Under the pieces are notes generated by a model. The model did not search any database. It was not told the DNA's origin and saw nothing but the letters and a program-made list of their open reading frames with translations. The position numbers and the translations under genes were made by a program. Positions 27,003-36,604 of a stretch of 64,000 nt of DNA are shown here, piece after piece (the stretch's first letter is position 1; every line of letters starts with the position of its first letter). The stretch comes from Haliea sp040221975 (GTDB lineage: Bacteria > Pseudomonadota > Gammaproteobacteria > Pseudomonadales > Halieaceae): the NCBI GenBank assembly GCA_040221975.1, contig JAVJWR010000031.1, forward strand, positions 248,001 through 312,000, given 5' to 3'.

Positions 27003-27038
27003 ACCGACTGACGCAGCACTCACCGGGCGTCAGTCGGT
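27003..27038. repeat. Perfect 12-bp inverted repeat between convergent genes
   Basis: ACCGACTGACGC and its exact reverse complement are separated by 12 nt in the convergent gap between the OmpA-like gene and djlA. No T-run follows on either strand. A second stem CGGCGCC-TGAC-GGCGCCG lies just to its left. It may serve as a transcript end or 3'-end stabiliser. Confidence 0.7.
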
Positions 27039-27097
27039 ACCCTCCCAACAGCCCCCCCGAAGTCAAAGCAGGGCACCGGCCGTTACTTGTCCGGGCG

Positions 27098-27889
27098 TTA
27101 CTTTCTGCTGCGTGACACCAGCTCGTAAGCCGCCGTGATCTCCTGGGACTTCTCTGTAGCCACCTTGAGCATATCCTCGGGCACACCCCGGGCGATCAGC
27201 TTGTCCGGATGGTTCTCGCTCATCAGCTTGCGGTAGGCCTTCTTCAGGTCGCGGTCAGATACGTCCGGGCTCACGCCGAGGGCGGCGTAGGCGGCCTGCA
27301 GCCGGTCGGGGCCGCTCTCGCCGCCGGCACCGCCGGGGCGATGGTGGAACTGCTCCTGGGCCTGGGCCATGCGCAGCAGGTGGTCGAGCTGCGCCGGGTT
27401 GAAGCCCAGCAGGCCGGCAATGTTGTCCAATACCCGGCGCTCCTGCAGCTCGATCCCGTGGTCCACCAGTGCCAGCGACACGAGGAACATGAGCAGGGTC
27501 TGGCGCAACTGGGGCTGGCGGCCACAGAGTTCGAGAAAGGCCGAGATCGTGACGCGCACATCGAAGCCCGGCGCCGCACCCTGCTTGAACAGCTCGATGG
27601 CGCGCTGGCGCTGGCCGCCATCCAGGCCCATCTGGCGGATGATCATCTCGGTGTGATCGATTTCCTGCTGCGAGATGCGGCCGTCCGCCTTGGCCATGTG
27701 GCCGAGCAGCAGGAAGATGGTTTCGAAGAACCGGGCCTTGAGACGGGCGATATTCTCCGGTGAATTGGCCTCCATGGTCCGGCGCAGGCCGCGGTCGAAC
27801 TGGTGGCCGATAAATACACCGATTATCAGGCCTATGGGGCCGCCGACCAACAGGCCGATAAGGCCCGCCACCAGTTTGCCGTAGAACAT
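27098..27889 (-). CDS. djlA: Co-chaperone DjlA
   Basis: A 263-residue membrane-anchored J-domain protein. The N-terminus is a Gly-rich transmembrane segment (LVAGLIGLLVGGPIGLIIGVFIG), the middle is a TerB-like helical domain with AKADGRISQQEID, and the C-terminus is a J domain with the DnaK-stimulating HPD motif (ENHPDKL). It should activate DnaK at the inner membrane. It is divergent from glyQ. Confidence 0.95.
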   Translation of the reverse strand: MFYGKLVAGLIGLLVGGPIGLIIGVFIGHQFDRGLRRTMEANSPENIARLKARFFETIFLLLGHMAKADGRISQQEIDHTEMIIRQMGLDGGQRQRAIELFKQGAAPGFDVRVTISAFLELCGRQPQLRQTLLMFLVSLALVDHGIELQERRVLDNIAGLLGFNPAQLDHLLRMAQAQEQFHHRPGGAGGESGPDRLQAAYAALGVSPDVSDRDLKKAYRKLMSENHPDKLIARGVPEDMLKVATEKSQEITAAYELVSRSRK

Positions 27890-27944
27890 GCCGCTCCTGT
27901 CGCCGGCTCATGCCGGGCCGTTGGTACACTTCGGGGAAGGGTCA

Positions 27945-27965
27945 GGCCCGCATGCAATGCGGGCC
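27945..27965. repeat. Near-perfect palindrome GGCCCGCAT-GCA-ATGCGGGCC in the djlA/glyQ divergent space
   Basis: Nine-base arms match exactly around a 3-nt centre. The palindrome ends 10 bp before a TATACT (27976-27981) that could be the glyQ -10, so it covers the expected -35 area. It could be an operator or a structured leader element. Confidence 0.5.
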
Positions 27966-28017
27966 GAAGTGCCTGTATACTACCCAGCTTTTTTGCAAAC
28001 CGCGAACAGGTGTGACC

Positions 28018-28962
28018 GTGCCCACAGCCCCAACGACTTTCCAGGATCTGATTCTCACCCTGCAACAATTCTGGGCAGGGCAGGGCTGCGTGGTCCTGCA
28101 GCCTCTGGACATGGAAGTCGGCGCCGGCACCTTTCATCCCGCCACGTTCCTCCGCGCCATCGGCCCGGAGAGCTGGAACGCCGCCTATGTACAACCCAGC
28201 CGCCGGCCCACCGACGGACGCTACGGCGAGAACCCCAACCGCCTGCAGCACTACTACCAGTTCCAGGTGGTGATGAAGCCGTCCCCGGCGGAGTTCCAGG
28301 ACCTGTACCTGCAATCCCTGCAGGCCCTGGGTATCGACAGCGCGGTGCACGATATTCGCTTCGTCGAGGACAACTGGGAGTCGCCCACCCTCGGCGCCTG
28401 GGGCCTGGGCTGGGAAGTGTGGCTCAACGGCATGGAAGTGACCCAGTTCACCTATTTCCAGCAGGCCGGCGGCCTGGAGTGCTATCCGGTCACCGGCGAG
28501 ATTACCTACGGCCTGGAGCGTATCGCCATGTACCTGCAGGCGGTGGACAGCATCTACGACCTGGTCTGGGCCCGTGGCCCTTCGGGCACGGTCACCTACG
28601 GCGATGTCTACCACCAGAACGAGGTGGAGATGTCGCGCTACAACTTCGAGGAGGCGGATACCGACTGGCTGTTCGCCCAGTTCGACTACTGTGAGCGCGA
28701 GGCCCTGCGCCTGATCGAACTGAACCTGCCCCTGCCGGCCTACGAGATGGTGATGAAGGCGTCCCACACCTTTAACCTGCTGGATGCGCGCCACGCCATT
28801 TCGGTCACCGAGCGCCAGCGCTACATTCTGCGGGTTCGCACCCTGGCGCGGGGCGTAGCACAGGCCTATTTCGATGCCCGGGCGGCGCTCGGTTTCCCCA
28901 TGGCCGAGGAACACCTGCGGCAGGAAGTCCTGGCGACAGCGAGCAAGGAGGCAAGCGCGTGA
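28018..28962 (+). CDS. glyQ: Glycyl-tRNA synthetase alpha subunit
   Basis: A 314-residue catalytic subunit of the tetrameric bacterial glycyl-tRNA synthetase. The N-terminus (TFQDLILTLQQFWAGQGC), PLDMEVGAGTFHPATFLRA and the class II region YVQPSRRPTDGRYGENPNR are typical. The GTG at 28018 (alternatively GTG 28012) gives the family length; upstream in-frame ATGs are not supported. Its last 4 bp overlap glyS. Confidence 0.96.
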   Translation: MPTAPTTFQDLILTLQQFWAGQGCVVLQPLDMEVGAGTFHPATFLRAIGPESWNAAYVQPSRRPTDGRYGENPNRLQHYYQFQVVMKPSPAEFQDLYLQSLQALGIDSAVHDIRFVEDNWESPTLGAWGLGWEVWLNGMEVTQFTYFQQAGGLECYPVTGEITYGLERIAMYLQAVDSIYDLVWARGPSGTVTYGDVYHQNEVEMSRYNFEEADTDWLFAQFDYCEREALRLIELNLPLPAYEMVMKASHTFNLLDARHAISVTERQRYILRVRTLARGVAQAYFDARAALGFPMAEEHLRQEVLATASKEASA

Positions 28963-31040
28963 GCAATACCGAGACCCTGCTGGTAGAACTGGGAACCGAA
29001 GAGCTCCCGCCCCGGTCCCTGCAAGCCCTGGGACTGGCCTTCCGCGACGGCATCGTCGCCGGCCTTGGCCAGCGGCAGCTGCGGCACGGCGAAGTGGAAT
29101 GGTTTGCCGCCCCCCGGCGCCTGGCGGTGTTGATCCGCGATGTCACCCTGCAGGCGCCGGATCGGGAGCAGGAAATTCAGGGCCCCCCGGCCGACAAGGC
29201 CCGGGACGAACGCGGCGAGTGGACGCCGGCGGCCCTCGGCTTTGCCCGCAAGCAGGGCCTGGAGCCGGAAGCGCTGTCCGTCGTGGACACCCCCAAGGGC
29301 CCGCGCCTGTGTCTGCGCAATACCGTTCGCGGCGCCGCGGCCCGCGACTGCCTGAACGACATCATCCACGACAGCATTCGCGATCTGCCGATTGCCAAGC
29401 GCATGCGCTGGGGCGCCTCCCGGGTCGAGTTCGTGCGCCCGGTGCACTGGGTGGTCGCCATGCTCGGCAGCGACTGCGACCACGGCGAAATCCTGGGCCT
29501 GGCCACCGGCAACACCACCCGCGGCCACCGTTTCCACAGCAGCGGCACCATTACCCTGCAACGGCCGGAAGACTATGCCAGCGCTCTCGCCGAGGCCCAT
29601 GTCATCGCCGGCTTCGAGGAGCGTCGGGAGATGATTCGCGCGCAGGTGGAGGTGGAGGCCAGCGCACTCAAGGCCACCGCGGTCATCGACCCGGACCTGC
29701 TGGATGAAGTTACCGGGCTGGTCGAGTGGCCCGTCGCCCTGACCGGCAATTTCGAGGAGCGCTTCCTGGCGGTGCCCGCGGAAGCTTTGATCTCCTCAAT
29801 GAAGGAGCACCAGAAATATTTCCATCTGGTGGACGACAAGGGTCGTCTGCTGCCGCACTTCATCACCATCTGCAATATCGAGAGCAGCGACCCGATCCAG
29901 GTCATTCGCGGCAATGAACGGGTCATCCGGCCGCGCCTGAGTGACGCTGCATTCTTCTTCGAAACCGACAAGAAGCGGCCGCTGCACACCCGGGTCGATG
30001 GCCTGCGCAATATCGTGTTCCAGCAAAAACTGGGGACGGTATACGACAAGTCGCGGCGGATTTCCGCGCTGGCAGGCAAACTGGCAGGCATGCTGGGCGG
30101 GCCCGTGGCGGCCGCCGAGCGCGCCGGCCTGCTCTGCAAGGCTGACCTCGGTACCGAGATGGTCCTCGAGTTTGCCGATATGCAGGGGATAGCGGGCGCT
30201 TACTACGCACGGCACGACGGCGAACCCGATGGCATTGCAGACGCCATGGAGCAGCAGTACTGGCCGCGCTTCGCCGGCGATCGTCTGCCCGAGAACCCGA
30301 CTGCCGTTGCCGTCGGCCTGGCCGATCGGCTGGACACCCTGGTCGGCATCTTCGGCATCGGCCAGCCGCCCACCGGCTCCAGGGATCCCTTTGCCTTGCG
30401 CCGGGCCTCACTCGCCGTGCTGCGCATCCTGGTGGAGAAGTCGCTGGACCTGGATCTGCGCGACTGCCTGCGTCTCGCCGTCGCGGGCTACGCCGGCAAG
30501 GCCCTGGCCCCGGGCACCGGCGAGCAGGTGCTGGCCTACATGCTGGAGAGATTCCGCGCCTGGTACGAGGAGGAGTCCATCCCGGTCGAGGTGTTCCGCG
30601 CCGTCAGCGCCAACAGTCCCAGCCGGCCGCTGGACATCCAGCGCCGGGTCCACGCGGTGCACGCCTTCAGTCAACTGCCTGAGGCCGCCGCGCTGGCGGC
30701 AGCGAACAAGCGGGTCAGCAACATTCTGGACAAGCTTGATGCCGACTTCGAGTTCGGTGAGGTTGATGCCCGGCTACTGCAGGATCCCGCGGAACAGGCG
30801 TTGGCGACGCGCATGACGGAACTGGCGACCGTCAGCAGCGGCCATCTGCAACACGGTGCCTATGCCGAAGCGCTGAGCTGTCTGGCCGAACTACAGGCTC
30901 CTGTCGACGCCTTTTTCGAGCACGTCATGGTAAACACGGAAGATGACGCCCTGCGCAGCAACCGGCTCAATCTGCTCTACACCCTGCGGCAAACGTTCCT
31001 GCAGGTTGCGGATATCTCCCAACTGGTCGTTGCCCGCTGA
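28959..31040 (+). CDS. glyS: Glycyl-tRNA synthetase beta subunit
   Basis: A 693-residue subunit needed for tRNA-Gly recognition. It starts with LLVELGTEELPPRSL and contains the HD-like region and a C-terminal anticodon-binding domain, as in E. coli GlyS (689 residues). GTG start overlaps the glyQ stop, consistent with coupled equimolar synthesis. Confidence 0.97.
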   Translation: MSNTETLLVELGTEELPPRSLQALGLAFRDGIVAGLGQRQLRHGEVEWFAAPRRLAVLIRDVTLQAPDREQEIQGPPADKARDERGEWTPAALGFARKQGLEPEALSVVDTPKGPRLCLRNTVRGAAARDCLNDIIHDSIRDLPIAKRMRWGASRVEFVRPVHWVVAMLGSDCDHGEILGLATGNTTRGHRFHSSGTITLQRPEDYASALAEAHVIAGFEERREMIRAQVEVEASALKATAVIDPDLLDEVTGLVEWPVALTGNFEERFLAVPAEALISSMKEHQKYFHLVDDKGRLLPHFITICNIESSDPIQVIRGNERVIRPRLSDAAFFFETDKKRPLHTRVDGLRNIVFQQKLGTVYDKSRRISALAGKLAGMLGGPVAAAERAGLLCKADLGTEMVLEFADMQGIAGAYYARHDGEPDGIADAMEQQYWPRFAGDRLPENPTAVAVGLADRLDTLVGIFGIGQPPTGSRDPFALRRASLAVLRILVEKSLDLDLRDCLRLAVAGYAGKALAPGTGEQVLAYMLERFRAWYEEESIPVEVFRAVSANSPSRPLDIQRRVHAVHAFSQLPEAAALAAANKRVSNILDKLDADFEFGEVDARLLQDPAEQALATRMTELATVSSGHLQHGAYAEALSCLAELQAPVDAFFEHVMVNTEDDALRSNRLNLLYTLRQTFLQVADISQLVVAR

Positions 31041-31114
31041 GCCGCTGGCCGCGCCGATGCGATACACTGGTACCCTGCCAGGCAGGGTACTGACGGCGAG
31101 GTACAGGAGACAGC

Positions 31115-32467
31115 ATGCCAGAAATCCCGATTCCGGTTATCGACCCGTCCTGGATTCTCCCCGCAGCAACCCTGGTCGCGGGTCTGGCGCTGGGCGCAGC
31201 CGCGGCGCTGGTGATGCGGCTGCGCCAACTGCAGCAGCAAAACAGCGAACAGGCACAGCGGCTGATACAGCTCGGCAACCGGCACCAGGCCCTGCGCAGC
31301 GAGTACGACCGGCTGCTGGCACGCCAGCGCGAGCACGAGCGCCAGCACAAGGCACAGCTGCAGCTGCTCACGGAAAACCGCACGCAACTGAAGCTGGAGT
31401 TCGAAAACCTGGCCAACCGCATCTTTGAAGCCCGGGGCAGGCAGTTCAATGACAGCAGTCGGGCAACGCTGAACGATCTCCTGCAGCCCTTTCGCGAGCA
31501 GATCACCAGCTTTCAGCAGCGCATTGACCAGGTTCACTCGGAATCACTGAAAGGTCACGCCCTGCTGGAAGGAGAGCTGCGCAAGGTGCTGGATGTGGGG
31601 CTGCAGATGAGCTCGCAGGCCAGCAACCTGGCCAGCGCCCTGAAAGGCGACAACAAGACCACCGGCAACTGGGGCGAGGCACAGCTGGAGCGGACTCTGG
31701 AACTGGCCGGGCTGGTCGCAGGCGAGCACTATGAGACCCAGGCCGCCTTTCGCGATGAAGAGGGCAGGCGGCGGCTGCCGGATGTACTGATCAAACTGCC
31801 CGACAACCGCCACCTGGTCATCGACAGCAAGGTATCGCTGGTGGATTACGAGCGGGCGGTCGCCGCGGAATCGGAAGAGCAGCGCCTTGCGCTGCTGGAG
31901 GCCCACGTCCGTGCCGTGCGCCAGCATCTCGACGACCTGGCAGGGAAGGCCTACGCCAACCTGCCGGGCCTGGGCAGCCCCGATTTCGTGCTCATGTTCA
32001 TGCCGGTGGAACCCGCCTGGATCGAGGCCATGCGGCACAATCGCGAGCTGTTCAATTACGGCTACCAGCGCGGCGTGGTACTGGTGTCACACACTACCCT
32101 GATGCCCGTGCTGCGCACCGTGGCCAACCTCTGGATCGTGGAACGCAGCAACCGGGAAGCCCGGGAAATCAGCCGCAGCGCCGGCGACCTCTACAACCAG
32201 GTCTGCACCGTGGCGGAGCGCCTGCAGCGCCTCGGCAATACCCTGCAGGCGGCTGCCAATCACTACAACAGTACCGTCATCAGCTTGAGCGGCAAGCAGG
32301 GTCTCGCCGGCAAGGTCGACCGTTTCCAGCAGTTATCCACCGCTACCAGCAAGAACATGCCCGCGCTCGAACCCCTGCACCTCGATATTGATACCGATCG
32401 TCTCGCGTTCGCTACCGAAGCTGCGGGAGAGGACCCAGCTGCGTCGGCGGAGGGTTCCTCCGGTTGA
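31115..32467 (+). CDS. rmuC: DNA recombination protein RmuC
   Basis: A 450-residue protein with an N-terminal transmembrane helix, a coiled coil (about residues 35-110) and a restriction-endonuclease-like domain (GNWGEAQLERTLELAGL, then LPDVLIKLPDNRHLVIDSKVSL with a PD-(D/E)xK-like core). RmuC limits recombination at inverted repeats and has been linked to phage restriction; the mechanism is incompletely known. It converges on a small hypothetical gene with a 3-bp gap. Confidence 0.95.
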   Translation: MPEIPIPVIDPSWILPAATLVAGLALGAAAALVMRLRQLQQQNSEQAQRLIQLGNRHQALRSEYDRLLARQREHERQHKAQLQLLTENRTQLKLEFENLANRIFEARGRQFNDSSRATLNDLLQPFREQITSFQQRIDQVHSESLKGHALLEGELRKVLDVGLQMSSQASNLASALKGDNKTTGNWGEAQLERTLELAGLVAGEHYETQAAFRDEEGRRRLPDVLIKLPDNRHLVIDSKVSLVDYERAVAAESEEQRLALLEAHVRAVRQHLDDLAGKAYANLPGLGSPDFVLMFMPVEPAWIEAMRHNRELFNYGYQRGVVLVSHTTLMPVLRTVANLWIVERSNREAREISRSAGDLYNQVCTVAERLQRLGNTLQAAANHYNSTVISLSGKQGLAGKVDRFQQLSTATSKNMPALEPLHLDIDTDRLAFATEAAGEDPAASAEGSSG

Positions 32468-32470
32468 GTC

Positions 32471-32806
32471 TCAGGCGGCGTCGTCTGCCGGCCGGCGACG
32501 ACCATCGCAGGCGACCATGCGGATGGTACGCTGGCAGGTCTCCAGCCAGGTGGCGGCGGGCTCCGTTTTCAGCACCCGCACGCAACCCCGGTCGGTGACG
32601 CAGGCAATACTGGTTTTGTTCGGAGTCCAATCGCCTTCGGAGAGACGCGGTTTGCGCTTGCTGTAAAACCACAGTCCACGACGATCCTGCATGACGTAGT
32701 GTGCGTCTTCGGGCAAAAATACCTTGCGCCCGTCGATAACAGCAAAGACCTCCAGGTCCTGGCTCTGGCTGCGCCCCAGCACAGCGGTTGGTGTGATGGT
32801 CAACAT
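32471..32806 (-). CDS. Hypothetical protein, 111 residues
   Basis: A soluble-looking protein with no signal peptide or known domain. It has a basic centre (GLWFYSKRKPRLSEGDW) and four cysteines in the C-terminal third (ACVTDRGC, ETCQ and VACDG). The ATG at 32806 is selected because codon use upstream is poorer, although the frame is open to 32989. It is convergent with rmuC and probably monocistronic. Confidence 0.65.
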   Translation of the reverse strand: MLTITPTAVLGRSQSQDLEVFAVIDGRKVFLPEDAHYVMQDRRGLWFYSKRKPRLSEGDWTPNKTSIACVTDRGCVRVLKTEPAATWLETCQRTIRMVACDGRRRPADDAA

Positions 32807-33001
32807 GACGGCCCCCTTGAATTGCCGAATTCCGTTCCCTGTCTGAACGACAGTGACGACAGTTAAGGCCAGCGCTGGAGCGCTGACAATCGGGTGCCAA
32901 GTGTTTTTCGGCAGAGATTCACGGGAGGCCACTCCAGGCGGCCATTTTTTTACAGGTAAGCGGATATTGGCGCCGGATTTCGCCCCCATCCTGCCAGAAT
33001 T

Positions 33002-33436
33002 TTACCGGGAGAGCTGCGCGGGCCCGGCCGCGAGGCTCGCCTGCAGGGCGCCGAGATCCGGTATCACACAGATATCTCCCCCCAGCGCAAAGACCGCCAG
33101 GGCGTCGGCCGTGACGATGTCACCCGCTGTCGGCTCGGCGAGATCGGACTCCGTCAACGGCAGGTATGCCAGACTGCGATCGCGCAGGCCCAGCGCCCAG
33201 TAGTCGCCTGCCAGTTCCCCCAGAGCCCGTATCACCGCATGGGGGCCGTTGCTCTGCTCCGCTGGCGCCGGTGGATATACCGGCAATTCGCGACCGCGCC
33301 AGCGCAGACGTCCCGAGCGTACTTCACCGTCAACCAGAACTTCGGCGACGCTGTTCAGGGGAACCGCCCAGGTGTCCCCGTTACTGCATGGCAACAGCAC
33401 GCAAGGCACGCTGGAATCGGTGGTCAATGGCTCCAT
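33002..33436 (-). CDS. CheW-like protein (ChpC-like) of the pilus chemosensory cluster
   Basis: A 144-residue protein with CheW-type beta segments (WAVPLNSVAEVLVDGEVRSGRLRWRGRELPVY and DYWALGLRDRSLAYLPL). It is immediately downstream of the ChpA C-terminal half (1-bp gap), where Pseudomonas has chpC-type genes, so it probably couples receptor and kinase or acts as an accessory adaptor. Sequence similarity to CheW is weak and position contributes much of the call. Confidence 0.75.
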   Translation of the reverse strand: MEPLTTDSSVPCVLLPCSNGDTWAVPLNSVAEVLVDGEVRSGRLRWRGRELPVYPPAPAEQSNGPHAVIRALGELAGDYWALGLRDRSLAYLPLTESDLAEPTAGDIVTADALAVFALGGDICVIPDLGALQASLAAGPAQLSR

Positions 33437-33437
33437 G

Positions 33438-36400
33438 TCAGGGCATTTGCAGGGAATGGCCGGTGAGCTGCGCGATCTGTTCTACCAGCAGGGGAAAATT
33501 GAAGGGTTTGCCCATGTAGCCGCTACAGCCGGCCTGTTCCGCCAGCGCGCGGTGCTTGGGACCGGTACGCGAGGTGACCATGATCACTGGAATCGACTGC
33601 AGCCGCTCCGAGCGGCGAATCTCGCGCAAGGTCTGGATACCATCTTTCACCGGCATTTCAATATCCAGCAGGATGACGTCCGGCAGTCGATGGGAACTGG
33701 CCAGCAGCTCCATCGCGGCGAGGCCGTTTTCAGCGGTGATTGTCTCCAGGCCCAGACCCTGCAATTGGCTGGTGGCGACCATGCGCTGAGTGCGGGAGTC
33801 ATCGACCACCATCACCAGCAGATTGACATCGGCTACCGGCTCCAGCGCCAGTGAGACCAGCCCCTGGCGCGGCTCGCTGTTCACCAGCAGGTTGAGGTTC
33901 AGGGCCACTATCGCGCGACCGTCGGCACTGGTGGTGCCCCCGGCCACCCAGGGCAGATTTGCGAACTGGCTGCCGAGGGAGCGTATTACCAGCTCCAGGG
34001 CCTGCTCGACCCGATCGACCGCAATTGCCATGTAGCGCTGTTCGCTGCCGGCGATGATGACCGGTACCGTGGCCCCCCAATGGTCCCGGTCGGGCAGGGG
34101 GCTGCCAGAGCACAAGGCCCCCAGGTAGGAAGGTTCACAGCGCCGGCCCAGCAGGGGCAGCTGGGCACGCTGTTCCACCGCTTCCAGAAACTCCGCCGCC
34201 GGAACATGTTCGACACCGATCAAGCCATCGAAGGGGATCGCGTAGGCCGTATCCGCGACTGTGACCAGGAGGGCGCCGTTGACGCTGATATTGGAGGGGA
34301 TGCGAATCCTGAAGGTGCTGCCGCGGCCGGGCCGGGACTCAATCTCGATATCGCCACCGATGCGTTGCAATTCACCGAGCACGATATCCATGCCGACGCC
34401 ACGCCCGGAGATCTCGCTGACCACCGCCGCGGTAGAGAAACCGCGATGGAATATCAGGCGCTGTGCTTCCCGGTCGGTGAGGCTGTCGGGATCCAGGTCC
34501 AGGCCTTTCTTGCGGGCCTGCTCCCGCATCCGCTGGGGATCGATGCCGCGGCCGTCATCGCTCAGGGAAATAACGTAGTCCGAGCCCTGCTTGCGGACAT
34601 CGATACTGATAACGCCGGTGTCGGGCTTGCCGGCAGCGACGCGCTCGCCGGGGGCTTCGATACCGTGGTCGAGCGCGTTGCGCACCATGTGCTCGAGTAT
34701 GATCTGGCAGCAGGCGTGACTGTCCCGGTCCAGCTTGCCGGCCTCGTTCACGACCCGGAAGATCACGGCCTTGCCCAGCTCGGCACTGACGGTGCGAACG
34801 ATACGACGCAGGCCTGGCATCAAGCGGGACACTGGCACCACCCGAGCCGCGCGAATGGAAGACCCCAGGGTACCGACCATGCCCGCCTGCTGCTTCAACA
34901 GCACTTCCGCGGCTGAGGTGTGGCGGCTGGCAAGGCGGGCCAGCTCATCGAGATCGTCCACCGCCTCACGCAGGATACTGGCTGCCTCGTGCATGTCGGA
35001 GTACTGGTCCATTTCCAGCGCATCGAGATTGCTGCTGGGCGGGCCGCCATGGGCTGTTACGCTGAGCAGGGCGCGGTCGGATATCCTGCCGATGTGGGTC
35101 CGCAGGGAGCCGAGACGACCCAACAACTCGCCGGTGGCACGCTTGCTCTGCAGAGTGCTCTGCGAGGCACGCACACCGAGCTTCTGCACTTCATTGCCGA
35201 GGTTGAGGAGGTAGTCCAGGGCGTCGGGGCTGATGCGTATGGTTTGCTGGGCGCCCAAAGCCTGGGCGCCCGCATCGGCAATCTGTTTATCGTCGCGACG
35301 ATCACTTGCTGCCAGCGGTTGCAGCTGCGGAGCCGCTGGCGCGGTAGCTCCGGGTGCAGGGGCACCACCCTGTGTCGGCAATTCGCTGGCAACGTCAATG
35401 CGGGAAGCCTGGATATGGTCGTATCCCCGCACCGCGGCATCCAGCCACCCATTGACGATACGGAAGAACTGCTGCTCGTCGCCCGGCGGGCAGGGGAGAC
35501 GATCCAGCAGCGTCTCGAAATTGTGCATCAGCGTGCCGTAGCGCTGCAGGCCAACACCCTTGGCGATGCCCTTGAGCGTATGCAGAACCCGGGACACCGT
35601 CTTCGGAGCCTCAACTCCGGCGGAATCCCGCTCCCAGGCGCCGATGGCGTCCTCCAGCTTTTCCAGCTCCATGCCTGCTTCCTCGATAAACGCATCGAGG
35701 AAGTCCTGGAACAGTTCGCTGCCGCCGCGGGTGCTGAAGTTGAACGTGATGTCACTTGGCACACACCAGGACAGGTCTGCGGCTGCGGCCGCCGTGGCTA
35801 CCGGCTCCGGGGCCGCGGTTTCGATCTGGAAGATCGCCGGCGCAGGTTCGGGTTCGGGTTCGGGTTCGGGTTCGGGTTCGGGCACAGGTTCGGGCACAGG
35901 TTCGGGCACAGGTTCGAGCACAGGTTCCGGCACAGGCTCAAGCACAGGCTCAAGCTCAAGCTCAGGCTCAGGCTCAGGCTCAGGCTCAAGCCCGGGTCCG
36001 GGCTCCCCGGCCAGGGTCGACGTCGGACTTTCGCTGGCAGGGGGCGCTTCGTTGCTGCCGGCCCGGGAACCCGCAGCGGCGACGGCAGCGGCCAACTCCG
36101 CTTCCTGATCAACCGCATCCGCATACAGCATCACCGGTGGCGGTCCCAGGTTCAGCAGGTCAACACCCTCCAGGTGGCTGAGGTCGGTTTCCCGGGTGCC
36201 CCGGCTATCTGCGTGTACATGGCGCACGGCGATGAATTCATGCCTGCTGCCCTCCAGCCTGGGCTCGCCGTCGCGCTGCTGATTGCCGTAGATTCCCGGG
36301 GAATCATCGACCGAGGTCAGGACAATTTCTTCATCAATGAAGTCTGCCAGGTCATCTGCCACTGCGCCCCCCAGCATGTGGCGCGAGCCAAGATGAACCT

Positions 36401-36593
36401 CCTCTTCGGTCAGTGTCGCGCTGGTTCTCTGCAGGCGGTCGCGGGCCAGGGCAAAGACCTTCTCCTCCGGCTCATCCAGACGCCGGGCCAGCAGCCAGTG
36501 CAATGCGTGCTCTCCCCACTGCTCCACCAGCTCCTGGGCCCAGGGCTCTGCCAAAATCGCGTCGGGCGTCGAATCCACGTCTGTCCCCTCCAT
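33438..36593 (-). CDS. ChpA-like hybrid histidine kinase, C-terminal part (Hpt-HATPase-CheW-REC)
   Basis: A 1051-residue CheA-type kinase. Order: helical start, an EP-rich linker (about residues 195-250), an Hpt domain with phosphorylatable His in VLHTLKGIAKG (about 335), a dimerisation helix pair, an HATPase domain with DHGIEAPGER, DDGRGID and GRGVGMDIV, a CheW-like domain and a C-terminal receiver (VVDDSRTQR, ILLDIEMP, lysine in GKPF). ATG 36593 follows AGAGG; a TTG at 36623 overlaps the upstream gene. In Pseudomonas this is the back half of one giant ChpA; here it is a separate protein starting 12 bp after the front half ends, in another frame. Confidence 0.92.
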   Translation of the reverse strand: MEGTDVDSTPDAILAEPWAQELVEQWGEHALHWLLARRLDEPEEKVFALARDRLQRTSATLTEEEVHLGSRHMLGGAVADDLADFIDEEIVLTSVDDSPGIYGNQQRDGEPRLEGSRHEFIAVRHVHADSRGTRETDLSHLEGVDLLNLGPPPVMLYADAVDQEAELAAAVAAAGSRAGSNEAPPASESPTSTLAGEPGPGLEPEPEPEPELELEPVLEPVPEPVLEPVPEPVPEPVPEPEPEPEPEPEPAPAIFQIETAAPEPVATAAAAADLSWCVPSDITFNFSTRGGSELFQDFLDAFIEEAGMELEKLEDAIGAWERDSAGVEAPKTVSRVLHTLKGIAKGVGLQRYGTLMHNFETLLDRLPCPPGDEQQFFRIVNGWLDAAVRGYDHIQASRIDVASELPTQGGAPAPGATAPAAPQLQPLAASDRRDDKQIADAGAQALGAQQTIRISPDALDYLLNLGNEVQKLGVRASQSTLQSKRATGELLGRLGSLRTHIGRISDRALLSVTAHGGPPSSNLDALEMDQYSDMHEAASILREAVDDLDELARLASRHTSAAEVLLKQQAGMVGTLGSSIRAARVVPVSRLMPGLRRIVRTVSAELGKAVIFRVVNEAGKLDRDSHACCQIILEHMVRNALDHGIEAPGERVAAGKPDTGVISIDVRKQGSDYVISLSDDGRGIDPQRMREQARKKGLDLDPDSLTDREAQRLIFHRGFSTAAVVSEISGRGVGMDIVLGELQRIGGDIEIESRPGRGSTFRIRIPSNISVNGALLVTVADTAYAIPFDGLIGVEHVPAAEFLEAVEQRAQLPLLGRRCEPSYLGALCSGSPLPDRDHWGATVPVIIAGSEQRYMAIAVDRVEQALELVIRSLGSQFANLPWVAGGTTSADGRAIVALNLNLLVNSEPRQGLVSLALEPVADVNLLVMVVDDSRTQRMVATSQLQGLGLETITAENGLAAMELLASSHRLPDVILLDIEMPVKDGIQTLREIRRSERLQSIPVIMVTSRTGPKHRALAEQAGCSGYMGKPFNFPLLVEQIAQLTGHSLQMP
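35845..36000 (-). repeat. Tandem hexanucleotide array encoding a Glu-Pro linker
   Basis: Twenty-six consecutive 6-bp units, mainly GGTTCG, GGCACA and GGCTCA on the plus strand, with first six identical. On the coding (minus) strand they give alternating EP, EL and VPEP dipeptides. Because the unit is two codons, gain or loss changes linker length without a frameshift. Confidence 0.95.
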
Positions 36594-36604
36594 CTGCGCC
36601 GCCT

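Noticed and set aside
35845..36000. Possible CRISPR-like repeat array
   Set aside because: The units are 6 bp, contiguous and coding; there are no spacers.
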